Positions 29,800-41,700 of a DNA stretch of 64,000 bases are shown piece after piece. The first letter of the stretch is position 1. Every line of letters begins with the position of its first letter. A model generated the notes under the pieces. It searched no databases, had not been told where the DNA came from, and saw only the letters and a program-made list of their open reading frames with translations. Made by a program: the position numbers and the translations under genes. Source of the stretch: Cantharellus purpuraceus (Eukaryota; Basidiomycota; Agaricomycetes; Cantharellales; Hydnaceae); the NCBI GenBank assembly GCA_025174535.1, contig JALBUN010000011.1:930001-994000 (forward strand), given 5' to 3'.

Positions 29800-32365
29800 A
29801 TGCTCGATGTTTGTGCTTCATACTTCACACTGTGGATCACAAGACAGGATGTCGAGTGAGGGGCGCATTAAAATAGCGACAACATTCCCAAACGGACTAT
29901 TAGACATCCACCTCCAAATTTCACTGAATCATATGTAACGATCAAGCTTCAATACTCAAGCCCAACAAGCAAGACTCAAGCTGTAGTGAAGGCAAACAAG
30001 TCCGACATGTTCGAGACCACAAGTCCGCTGGACCGTAGAGAAGCAGTTTCGGAAACATGTGGTGCTGTCAGAGTCCACTCAACCGAAGAAATCAATCAAG
30101 CCAAATGAAATCAATTCCCATCGTATTAGGGTACTATAGTAGATCACGGTGCAGAGGCCCACACACAGGCGGGGAAAGTAAGCGAGCGGCGCGCCTGTGG
30201 AAAGCCTGTGCACATCAAATGACAACAGCCTTCCACCCCAAACTGAAACTTCAAAACGTACACAAATAGATATTCCGTCGCGGCACCGCCACAGCCCCCG
30301 CCAATGAGGGTGAGCGGAGGGTTTCAAGGTGAGCGAAGCGCCAAATGTTAAACAATAGAGGGTTGGAAGTAGAAGTCCCTTGAGAACTGAGTTCTGTGGG
30401 ACATGGGTGGAATCAGCAGGGGAAAAATGAAGGAAAGATTATTCTTGGGTCAGTAAAGAGACACTCGGACAGGCAGATAGCAATATGGAATTCCAGCCGA
30501 AGCACAGGACGCGGAGCTAGAGTAAGGCGTTTATTCCAGCGACTTTCCAGTGATCTCGTCCTTGCCTCACAAATGCTTACGGCGGTATCATAGCAGTCCA
30601 ACGACAACTGCTGTCCGTTTGTAACTGAAGATGATGGGGATCGTGTCATGACGGGGGAGGCACCAGAACGTTTCTACATGTTTAGTCTCAGACATTCCTG
30701 CGCTTCCCACCAAATATAGGAGAGGATTTACCGGTCATCTACTTGCTGCTCTACCCACGACGAGACTTAAGGCAATCAAACTCAACAGCCTCCCCGGGAG
30801 TTGTTCGGATGACCAGAGAAGGCAAAACCACGGATTCACGGGGACGTAGATCGCGCGACATGATGGAAGACACGTCACAATAGCCGCAGAGGGTTCTCAT
30901 CAAGTGGTACATGACCGAGGGAAGATGCGCATGTGGTAAGCTCTTCACGGTCCTGAAGTATACATTCGACTGAGAGAATTGCTACTTATGTAGCCCGAAG
31001 ATTGAGAATCAGACGTTCCATACGCACGAGTCCATGCGGCCGTGGTCGGAAGAATGCCCCTGAAAAGAGGATTGCTGTTGTTCGTGGGGAAAACCTGGTT
31101 ATGAGATGTTATTAGGGTGACCACCAAGCCAGTAGCAACCAACCGGTTACCCTCCGTGCCCTCTCATCCTCCCATCCAATTCAGCCTCCTTCTACTGTCC
31201 CACTCCGTCCTATTTCATGTTCCCCACTTTGGTCTGATACAATTCAACTCGACCAGGACCACCCGCTATCGACGGCTGCATGGTTAAGGAGCGGAATGCG
31301 CCATGTCTCGTTCTCAAAGACACATCCCAATGCTGGATCGAACAGCCAAACGCCCTTCTCAAGAACATATCCAGACGGATGATTGGTTGGCTCAACATCC
31401 AAGGTTGTCAAGTGCATCTCCCAACGGCCTTATGGTTGGGAAGCGACACATGCTCCAGGGCATATCCCGAAGGCTGCATGGGTTTGATAGCGGAACACAC
31501 CCCGTCATCAAGGGAATAGCAACTGGATGCTCCACGAAGGTCCAACGCATGCGCCAACACATGATCGGTAGCCCAGGGCCTTTTCATGAAGAACCCTATC
31601 CAGCAAGTAACCTTCCAGAAGGCACATTCCAGATACTCTTCGCGGTCTGAAGCACCTACTGTGACATCGGGCAGGTCTTATTGTCACTGCCGGGTCAGAG
31701 TGCGCCGGGTCAGTGCACCCGTGGCATGTAGCCGACAAATGAGCAAGTTGGAGCACCTCACTTTCTAAATAAAACATCACCTCAATAGACATCGTATCCA
31801 ACAATCGCCAACGCATACCTCAACAGGTCTGGTTGACGCACCGACGACCGAGTGGTCCTCTCCACACTAACTCCCAACTCTGGGTCTCGTGTCGAGGGCC
31901 GACTCTCATGTTCGTGCCAACGGCATTCGAGATTTGAGAAGGACCAACATGCATCGATGCGAATGCAAGATTTGGGCTTGCAGTCACTCGACCAGAGGCG
32001 TCAACGTTCAAGGCTGACTCTCGTCATGCACGACGGTGCCTACGGGCTCTGTCGTGCGAGACAATCGAATTCGTATATCAGTGCAGAAGGGACCGCAAGG
32101 ACAACACCCGTCTCAGAATTGACCAGCGGACAGGAATGCATAGACTGACAGCAGCTTTACCGGAGATGGCTGGCTGACCGTTTGCGGCGGAGTTTTCCCT
32201 GTCAGTATAGAATAGGAATAACTAGTAAGTTTGAACGCAGTCTTGACGGCAGAGCGTTGTATTTGAATTTGCTAGGTATAGTGGCTTCTTGTTAGCGATT
32301 CTCTTTTGCTAAGTGAAGTCATAATCAGATAGTGGCTAGTATCACGGTCTTATATCTACAAGCCC
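29800..32365 (+). repeat. Diverged segmental duplication, copy 1
   Basis: Collinear, same-orientation matches to about 48600-51355 run through the segment: for example GTAGATCACGGTGCAGAGGC (30139) with GTAGATCGCCGCGCAGAGAT (48990), TCCAGACGGA near 31369 with the same word near 50318, and TATCACGGTCTTATATCTAC (32340) with TATCACAGCCTTATATCCAA (51330). Identity is moderate with many indels. Three GCTGCATGGTTGG-like words keep similar spacing in both copies (31277, 31420, 31475; 50232, 50375, 50423). No gene was recognised. Confidence 0.7.
32016..32064 (+). repeat. Dispersed motif, copy a
   Basis: CGTCATGCACGACGGTGCC followed by TACGGGCTCTGTCG. Related copies lie at 33711-33755 (inverted), 40289-40330 (inverted) and 50918-50970. 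Two copies belong to the segmental duplication; two stand alone. Confidence 0.55.
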
Positions 32366-33710
32366 GTTAATTGTCATATCACCATTGGACGTATGCACGC
32401 TTGAGTACGGAACGTTCGTAACCACGTCTTCTTCTCGAGTAACTGAGCGCAACGCCGCATCCAAATTCTAGACCCCATCTTGAGACATACAACTCGAGTA
32501 CAGAAGATTCATAGCCACGTCCTGCCCGAGTAACCAAGTTTACATGGCTTCTAAAGAGAGTTTCCAGTTTTGACGCGGCCTCGCAGTTCCGAACCATGCA
32601 TTTCTAAATTTGCTCGTATATTCCTTCATGTTTATGTCGCGTTGAGGTACTACGGTTTACTTCCTTTGAGTGCTCCACTGATTTAAAGTCAAAGGGTTCC
32701 CAAGACGTGCACCGAGGCCATGGGACTTATAAGGATCACAACGGTCCAGACGACCCCATCGGATTGGAAATTACATAGATAATGTCACAATCCGAGTATG
32801 ATCTTACATATTAGCAGACTTGAACCGTGAATGTTAATAGCTGGATATATGCTGTTGCAAACACTAAGCTTTGTTACGACTGCGATGAAGATACCTGGAT
32901 AAGCATAGGCGTTTGAGTAAAACGAGCAGACGTGTTAAGACACAGGTGACTCCAGAATAATGACTGGGGCCGTTAGATATCTCCCTCTCGATAAACGTTG
33001 TACCTTTTTCCAATACCATGTCTCATCGCCATGAAATATCCATGCATATCGGGTCCCCAGCGAGTTCGACCGCGTCCTCTGCTAATCCGAAGGTGGAGAT
33101 ATAGACGGACTCGAGACATTAGCATGCCAGGTGTAAATATGAAACAAAACAACGCTGTAGTCATGAAGCAAATGAGGCATGGGCGATGGCATCCGCAGAT
33201 GTGCTCACAAACAATAACTGAATCCGTTGTGCAATCTCCCGCAAGCGACGGCGGTGAGCACAAGAAAAGGGTCCACACCCGGCCGAGTATAATAACTCAT
33301 CGACAAATTGGGATTTGCTACTCGATACGAAAGGTCGAAGCAACTGCGCCTCACCCCGTGGCACAGAAATGGTAATAACTTGGACTCTGCTGAGCACGTT
33401 GCCGATATTTCACCCAGTCGTCCTCAGGAAATAGAATCCCATAGATAGAGCGCAAACGTCAGGTTAAGCATGACATTCTGCAAGGAGTCCAGAGCATCGA
33501 CCTGGTTATCGACCAAGTGTTCTTGTTGGTGCGATTAACGATAGAACTTGATACAGTCGTCTAGTTGACCGCGGGGTATTTATTGTAAGGCTTGTCAACT
33601 CCGCAATGGCCGATCGACACCTAGACCCGGGCTTGTCCTGCTCCCCATTGACCTTGGCACGGCAGTTGGTCTTGCACTCGGCTACATCCCAGCTGACTAT
33701 GAACGTCTCG

Positions 33711-33755
33711 CGCGAGTCGACAGAGCCCGTAGGCACCATCGCGCATGACGGGAGT
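33711..33755 (-). repeat. Dispersed motif, copy b (inverted)
   Basis: Minus strand reads CCCGTCATGCGCGATGGTGC then CTACGGGCTCTGTCG, close to copy a. Confidence 0.55.
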
Positions 33756-33930
33756 CGGACTTGCGCTCGCGGACCATTCCAGGATTTTTCTCTCTTGCCA
33801 ATGCACCCTAGCCAACATCGTTTTTCTCAGCTCTCGAGCGACGCTTCTTCCTGTGAACTTTTTGACTTTATCAACATCAGCGATACGAGGGTCGGTAGCG
33901 CCGCTTTGAATGGGACGGCGGTGCTGGTGG

Positions 33931-34012
33931 CGGTTGCTGGTGGAGTGAAGATGCGTGGTAAAGACGGTTGCTGGTGGGGTGAAGATGTGTGGTAAAAACA
34001 GTTGCTGGTGGC
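33931..34012 (+). repeat. 34-bp minisatellite, about 2.4 units
   Basis: CGGTTGCTGGTGG recurs at 33931, 33965 and (one change) 33999, with TGAAGATGYGTGGTAAA in each full unit. Confidence 0.85.
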
Positions 34013-35099
34013 TACGCGTTTTCTGTTCGTGATATGCTTGCTGTGAGTCGTTGGAGCGGTTTGGTCGACCGCCTAGCGACCACCCCTCGATCGACATACG
34101 GTGCAGCAGCGATCCGTCCAGCGTCATGTTGGTAGGTGCAATGACCCTCGGCCCTTTTGACTTCTGTCCTTCTGAACCGCTCATCCTTTATAAGGAAGCG
34201 TTATTGTGGGCTGGTGGTAGATGTGACGAGAACGGACTTCAACGCCCCTCCAGTGAAGCTTGGGTTATTGCAATCGTATGTGGAATGTGGTATGTTTCTA
34301 GTTTCATGTCCTGGCTTGTCTCTTTGAAGATGAGCGTGTCTAGACACTCATGCATGCAGCGGAATTCGACGGTCAAGTCGAAATCCATTTGACGATGTGG
34401 GGAGGGCAGGAGAAGGCTGAACGGGGAAAGTGGGCTGAAATGGAAAGAAGTTGAGAGGTTCCCCGGCTATCGTGACGACTTTGTCCTGGTACGTTCTATA
34501 CCTGATCGACTGAAGAGCATCAATGCCGATGCGAAAAATCACTGATCATCTTCTAGTATATTTTCTCTTATCTTCAAAGTCTTGTCCCAGTTGCAGACAC
34601 ATTCTAAACAGATCGCGAGGAGGTCAGCCATTGTTTAGGCTAGGGTCTGAGCCATGAACTCACAAATTGTTGGCCAAACCCTGCTTAAGGCCGCGTTTTG
34701 CACAGTTCTAGGTAGACATACGGCCTATTAACGAGCACCTTCCGTATGCACTACAATCAATGTTCCATTTGAGTTGGATTCCTCTCCCTTCTCTTGCGCG
34801 TTCGTCATCCTTGACAAGCGCAATGGACGTGTATGTGGTAATACGTTGCACCACTAGGCGTCGAAGAATTCAAACTGTTCGTATCGCATGCATCCAGCTA
34901 CTTGAGTGAGCTGACGACAGTTGCCCACTTTCAGTTCACAACTAGAACATACCGGTGTGCGTGTCATCTACCTGTCGCTCATGTTTCTGCCACCAGGTTG
35001 TCGTCTACCCGTAGCGATGCTTCTATCTCCGCCAGACCTGGATTAGTGTCCTTGTGTCTCTTTGTTGGAGGGTAGGCAAACAAGTGCAGGACAGTTGTT

Positions 35100-37643
35100 C
35101 GGGTACGCGCGCTTGAAGGATATCCCCTCGTCTGCTTCGAAGTTTGATATGGAATAACCGCTCAACGGTAGCTCCGCCCCGGATCGCATATGATGTTATA
35201 CTCGGACTGCTATGCGTCTTTCTTGCTCTTACTTTGAATGAACTTACCCTCCTAGATCCCCGACCGACCCCGTCTTGGCTCTGAGTCAATCTGCCTATCT
35301 CTACGTCTTGGGCACGAGGCCATGTCAAATCTTTACAAACCAATGACAATTTGGTGACCCTGGCTGGGTGAAACACACAGGCGTTGTTGAGCACCTTTTG
35401 AATGGGGCATACTGGTGTCCGGATAGTGCTAGCTTTTGAAAGACCGTGACGGGTACAATGCCCCCAAGATGCTGGAGCATCCCTCCTTGTGACCCGGCTC
35501 TACGCTCCAGGCACACATAGGAGGATTAAGGCCGCCTATAGCCTCTAATACACTACAAGATTTCTACTACGTGGCTGATTGTTTCAGCCTATGTGACTCT
35601 CGAAAGGTCGTGCTGCATTTCACCTCTGTCAGCTTGTGGTCTCTTCCGGTACTTCTTACATTCGGTCTTCAAGGTGTCTTGGGAGGTTTTGAAGTAGATC
35701 TTGAAGTTGCATCTTCACATCGATCCGCGCGCCAATTCTCTCAAACTTCTCGTCTTGCGCTATTGAGCTGATTTTGCTATTCTTCAACCATCTGAACGTT
35801 GATGGCAAACTTTTCTTGAACTTGAATGTTCACGTTTCTTCATCAAACATTGGTCGGGCATAACGTCTTGTCCGTCTTGTGGTCTTGCCAAGTGGTCTTT
35901 GAGACTTGCTGGTCTTGAATGGAAGCATTGAGGCCAGCCTATCATGAACGTAATTCCTGGTGTTGGTTCGAGAACCAATGAATAGGAGGATGCTTGGAGA
36001 CGTAGATTGCATTGCATGGGTGTTGTCCCTATACTACACCCACCACACTCGACTTTGTGGGGTATACGCAAGGGTGGAAGGCCGATAGTGAAGTGTAATT
36101 CACGGCCACGCTGGTTGCGAATGCCGCACCCCATTCACTACGCCTTCGTGACCTCGAACTCTTGGAAATATCCTATCAATTTGCAACGTGCTCCATGCCA
36201 CCCCATCATCTCTCAATGGATGAGCCAACCAATGATTGCCGTACATAGTTGCTTGGTCATTGTCGTTGGACCCGATATTTGAGAAGGCAACAGCAATGGC
36301 TTGTAATGTTCCTCGTCGTGCTCGGTCACTGCACGTCAATCGAAAGTCAGCACAATGCCCACGTACAAAGAAGGCGCCTTACAGATGTTACAAGGAGTCA
36401 GATGTGCCGCTGATAATCGGCGAATCACCGCACTTGGAACGAGCTGGAATGGTGGGATAGTGTGACCGTCGCCGATTAGATCCAGCCGTCATCGCAGCGA
36501 TTGTGAGAGAAGTACTCCCGTAACCGCTAGACGATGTTGAAAAACCCTCCCTCTTACATCAAAGCAACAGACTCGATATCGTAAGTTCCTGTTAACAACA
36601 GATTAAGCGTTTGTTTTACGATTCGTCGAGTTCATACCAGGGCCCTCTGACTCATTCATCTCATCGACCAAAACATTCCCGCAGCGGTGAGCATGAAGTG
36701 GGCATCAGAGATGTCACGCCGTCGACTTCAAGAAACGTCGTCTAGATTCGTCAATGTCTCATGGTAGGGCCATCCGAATAGTCTCGCGATGAGACTTGGA
36801 AACAACCACCTGCATTCAACTCATCTAACAGGTAATATGAACCAAGAACGAAACACGCACACCCATAGTGTCCTAGCCTTCGCATTTTCGAGTCTCGGTA
36901 GGAGGAAGCCATGAAAGTTAATCGGAGCAATTCCAACTCGGTCCCGGGCCGGCGCTTACACTGACTCAACTTACACTCTTCCCCACGCCGACAGCATCGT
37001 GCTTCGTCTCCGTCTCGAGCTTGTCCTTCAATAGGCACAGAATGTCCACCATGACGAGGAGATATGCTGCCCCATAAGTCTCTGACTCGGTGTCCGGACT
37101 CATTTCTATCCATCTCCATTGCGCGACCTTACAGATTGCTGCATTCAAAACATCATGGCAAAATTCATGGAGATTACCACAGAACAATGGAGTACGTTCC
37201 CTGGTGGCTGTATTCAATAGAGAATAGTGAAGAAATTTGAATAAATGTAAGGCTCACATCTCTACGCACGCCGAATGCTTATTACAGTATTGAACACGGC
37301 TATCGCCGCCAACACATCGATCTCTGATGTTGCTCCGACTACTCTCTGGATCTATTTGTAGTTATATGAGCCGTTATGCTTCACGCTCACTATATATATT
37401 CTCAGCGGTCTGCTACCAAGTTCAACTTGTGAGCAGGGGCAGATTTTAGATAAGGTACAGCAGGATTGCTTGCACTTGAACGACTCGTTGCCAGGGTTGA
37501 GTGACAGATCAGTGTTGCCACATGGGTGGATGAGATCTATATGAATATATACAACCTGAAACAATGTCAAGTTGCCTCGATGTCCAAAAACTAACCATTA
37601 GCAGGCAGGACTCCGCGGTGCCTGCGGAGGGCTGAGCCGAGCC
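35100..37643. repeat. Upstream part of the F-box-type duplication unit 1
   Basis: Scattered matches to 41700-44460: GCTCCGCCCCGGAT (35170) with GCTCCGCCTCGGAT (41735), and ATTGTTTCAGCCTATGTG (35578) with ATTGTTTCAGTCGTTTGG (42129). Both contain a stretch dense in CTTG/CTTGAA words (35640-35930; 42190-42900). No gene was recognised. Confidence 0.5.
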
Positions 37644-37706
37644 TTGTCTGATGATTACCTTGCTGCATTGACGCTTAATGTTCAAAAGGCTAATAAAATT
37701 GACCCG
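37644..37706 (+). promoter_or_regulatory. Conserved upstream block of F-box-type gene 1
   Basis: TTGTCTGATGATTACCTTGC is identical to 44462-44481; the following TTAATGTTCAAAA and CTAATA…GACCCG are also shared. It lies 32-94 bp before the ATG, so it may be promoter or 5' UTR. No TATA box is seen. Confidence 0.5.
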
Positions 37707-37737
37707 TAATTCACCATCCTCTTTTTCCCAACTCCCT

Positions 37738-39827
37738 ATGTCCATTCACGTTCACCTCCCTCTGTCAGGCTTGGAGGGCTGCCCCACCGATGTATTGGAA
37801 CACATAGCACTTGCTCTCGTTGATGAAAACTCAGCCGGTCCACCCACAGACTTGCCCCCATTGTTATGCACTTCCAAAACAATCTATTCCAAGATATCCA
37901 TGCAAAACAACCCTTCCCTATACTCCAACATTTTTGAATCAAAGTTTGACGCTTGGCCGGCGGTGCGCAGACTCGGGGCAGGTTGCAGGGCTGCCAGAAC
38001 GAAGGCGAACGAGCTGACGAAGCGATTCATGACCTTGAAAAGGTTCAAGTTCATGCCACTTCCTCAATTCATGGCAGCCACAACAGCTCGTGAAGATATT
38101 TGGCTTGCTTACATGTTATTCTTGGAACACGAGCAACACAATTATAGGCAGCTTGTCCGTTATGCCGGCGTGAACAAGTTCGCATCTGAATTTATCAACC
38201 CAGAGGGGCCATTTCACCATGGAACTGAGCAGAACGACGGTTGGACAGTTGGCAACGAGGTCAATGCCTTGGTGGCATGGCTGTTTTGGTTCACGGATAA
38301 AGGTGCTTGCGAATTCTGATCCTTAGTTCAGAAAACTCATCGCTAATTTCAGAGCGTATGGCAACTGAGACTGCAGAGGAGCGGCAGCGTGTGCTGAACA
38401 GCCTTGCTCCCCTCTATATAGGGTCGTTCAAGGTAATTATATGTACTTCCTATCATACACCTTGTCTAAAACTCTTCTAGTACACCTCGACACATGCTCC
38501 AATCACCTCCTTCCTTATTCCACCGCCTGAGTCACCGTTGCCTCCACCACCCAGACCCGCACTCGCCCTCGCCTCTCTACCCTGCTCTCGCCCGACGTTC
38601 ATTAAAGACTACTTCGGGATCAACCCTCCTATAGCTCACCCGCTCCTAACACCGGCCGTTTTCCTGATTTATGTTGTCCGTCTTGAGGCAGCTGGGGCTA
38701 TCCCGCCCATCCATCCTCCGATGGGTTATGACGGTCCAACAATTGAGGAAGTGGAGGAGCAAACTCGACCAACAACCAAGTTTGTGGAATGGGGGGAGGG
38801 TCGTGCAAGCGATTACGAGCACGACTGGAACCGTCTAATCACTTGCTATAGTCCGTGGACACAGCGGATGATCAGGCGGCGTGTGTTCACGCCTGGGATG
38901 CTGGCAGGAACTTGGATTGGTCGACTATTTGTATGTCATTCTGCTTGAGATTCGCAATAGTTGTATTGACCAATCGTCCTTTCAAGGAAATCCCACGGGC
39001 GCAGTTTGATGCGATACTAGCCCCACGAGCCCCTACGGCAGCCGTTGCTCTTCGACTATTCGACGTATACCGCCAACCTATGCGGTTTTATGTTAGGTAA
39101 GACGCACTGCACTTCAAGACATATAATCTCACTGCATGTATTATGACTCAGGGAATATCACCAACACGACCCATCTCAGACTATCGGTTTCAATGACTTT
39201 AGTCGTGACCTGAAAGGCGAAGGGGTATTTAAAGCTTGGCTACCCGAAGGTGTGCTCATGACAGAAACACCAGTATGTTCTTTTCTGTAGTCTTCAGCTT
39301 CGCCGTTCACATGACTGGAATAGGGCCACCTGCACTTCCGACCCAGATCTCCCTCCAACAACATACGAGGGTCAACGTATAACCTGTACGATCCCTGTGA
39401 ATTTGTGAGACGTGCAGTTGATGATGAATTTGCACGTACCGGGCCGTTTGGACATGGAGTGTACGATATCATTTTGACGGCAACGGTATGTGCAAAAACT
39501 TCCACATCCATATATTATTCTCACACCACCTTGAATTTCAGACTGACGATAGTTTCGGCAGCACTTGGGGTCACAAGCAATATTATGGGCGCGTGAGGGA
39601 CTGGGATGGCCTTGTCGTACTCGTCAGCGTGGATGTACGTCCTTGTTGCTTCCTATCCAATGTCGCTAACCCATATTCTATACGCACAGACATACGAGGA
39701 ATCATCGCTACTCTTCACTGGCTACATTCATGGGAGCCAAAACTTAGTAGGTCGATGGCGGGAAACCCTAACGCCAGTGGATCAGCCGGGATGGGAAGGA
39801 GTTTGGAGTATGGCAAAGTTGGATTAA
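37738..39827 (+). CDS. F-box-type protein, gene 1 (8 exons, 572 aa)
   Basis: Exons: 37738-38302, 38353-38432, 38481-38930, 38987-39096, 39152-39272, 39324-39485, 39542-39634, 39690-39827. All introns are GT-AG, 48-56 bp, and the phases agree; the total is 573 codons including stop. The N-terminus LEGCPTDVLEHIALALVDE…LLCTSKTIYSKIS (about residues 10-55) fits an F-box, which binds Skp1 in an SCF ubiquitin ligase. The rest is a long lineage-type region (KRFMTLKRFKF, REDIWLAYMLFLEHEQHNY, ALVAWLFWFTDK, and near the C-terminus RDWDGLVVLVSVD and NLVGRWRETL). Such large unclassified F-box families are typical of Agaricomycetes. The substrate is unknown. Its paralogue lies 6.8 kb downstream with the same introns. 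Confidence 0.88.
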
Positions 39828-41700
39828 ATCAGATAGCATACAAAGCACGTCGTTTAGCTTGCTTGTTTAAAAGTATAGATACCTCCCATCCTCGTGGTCA
39901 CTCGATTTTATATTTGTTGGCCATGGCTAGTTCTCCAGCAGAGGGATGTAGATTTCTTGTCTGTGCCCTCTGGAAAGCCACCCTACACCTCATGCAGGCT
40001 GGTCAGTCCGCCTTCCGCATGTAATAGGGGGTAAACGGCAAGGTGACTACTACGGTTTTGAAGGACTCAAGGCTGCGATGCTGGGAGTGAGAAATATTCC
40101 AGTTCGTGATAAGCAACTTGTCTGACTTACATAAATCTAATCCGATGGAACAAAGCTGCAAACTCCGCACTTCCTACGTCCGAAAGCTTCGGAGCTCCTC
40201 ATCGCGCTTCGCGTCCGCTGGTTGAATTGGAGCACGAATAGCCTTTCCGCCCATTTCCGAATCAGCTCCGAGTGACTCTGTTAGCCTTGCGTGACAGTGC
40301 CCGTAGGCACTTCGCGTGATAGGAGAGCCGAGTTCCAGCTTCGCCGAACCACATAGCGAGTCGAAATTTACGCCCGCCTGGAAAACAACGCTCCAGTTGC
40401 GCTCTTCTTTTGTATATCGCGTTCTCCATTCCGATGTTGCGCTGCACCGACGACAGCTGGCGAGATAAAGGATGGGTGTTCGACCAGTGTGGATGCACCA
40501 AAGCGATGAGTCCTTTTGAAAATCCAGTGTGGCTATGGGCTCTGTCGAAGAGGTGCTTGCTATGTAGCTTGGTGTGAAATGCATGTGTTGTGGGATGTGA
40601 TTGCTATAGGACGTGCTTGCTGTTGGGGATGTGCCTGGGTGTGCTTGTTTGGCATGTTGCGATCTTCCCGCTTGCACATTGGTTGACCAACCCGCGATTC
40701 AGCGACAACATATCAAGACTATCCCATCTCTGTATAGGGTGAGTGCATTCACATTCGGATTAAATCCGCCCACTAACGAGATAGGGCTCTTATTGTTAAT
40801 TGGTTCTAGATGACCAACAGCCATTGGCAGGCCGGGGAGTCAAGGCAACCGACCATGTATTGGTCACGATGTTTGACTCGCCATGTGTGTTGGAGAATTG
40901 GAGGATGGGCGCGTTCCGAAACTCAGAGATGCTGTGGTGATCCCGGTCGTCAAGCCGAAAGGCAATCCGCCAAGATGAAGATAGACTGGGTGGTGCGAAA
41001 GATTGAAAGTGGTATATAGCGTTTAAGAGAGGATTGAGGATTCGCTGGCAGCGAGAAAGGGTGAGCTTCAAAGTCGACACCAGTATCCACTGATCGATTC
41101 ATCTTGCATGTCACTGTCCTAGATGTCCCCATACGGGCACTCATGGAAGTCATAGACCGGTCCGCACCCTAAGTTGGAGAATATTCAGTCAAATGTCTAT
41201 GCTAGGATCGTGCACTCACAATCTACCGCTCACCGATCTACCCGCGGCCATGCCGTTTACAGATCATACTCCCTATGATTATGTGTCTGCAATATATACC
41301 GCAACCTACAATCCGAATCGGTTGGATGTCTCTCTCCTCCCCATGATCGTCAATCTTGAAAACCGGGATGCTTGTGTGTGTTGCGATACGGCCAAAAGTT
41401 TCGCTCCGATTCTATATCAAAGTATCCTGAGCCATCGTCGTCTGCGTCGCACTGAATGGTCTGGATTGAGTGAGCCGACGATAGATTGCCCAGTTACTGT
41501 TGGCAACTGGACACTTACCCAGTAGCATGTCTCACCTCCTCTCTGACGCTCTATGACAGCCATGCTATCATTCAAGCGCATCACTTCTTCTCTCTCCGGA
41601 CTGCATCAGAGCTCTTGCGATGCGTCTACTGGGAGTTGGATGCTTGTTGTCTGACTGGCAAGAAAACAAGTGCACGACGCTTGTTTGACCACGCGCGCTT
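39828..41700. other. Gene-poor spacer between the F-box-type units
   Basis: No supported gene. It contains the third copy of the dispersed motif (40289-40330, inverted). Confidence 0.4.
40289..40330 (-). repeat. Dispersed motif, copy c (inverted)
   Basis: Minus strand: ACGCGAAGTGCCTACGGGC then ACTGTCACGC. It is more diverged than copies a and b. Confidence 0.45.

Larger units (their letters stand above)
32366..35100. other. Gene-poor stretch
   Basis: I found no ORF with domain support or consistent splice structure. It contains an inverted copy of the dispersed motif (33711-33755) and a short minisatellite (33931-34012). Confidence 0.4.

Noticed and set aside
29000..37600. Many ORFs of 60-190 aa on both strands
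   Set aside because: Stops in the genetic background are frequent, the ORFs overlap on both strands, and none has a domain, plausible introns or conservation in frame between the duplicated segments.
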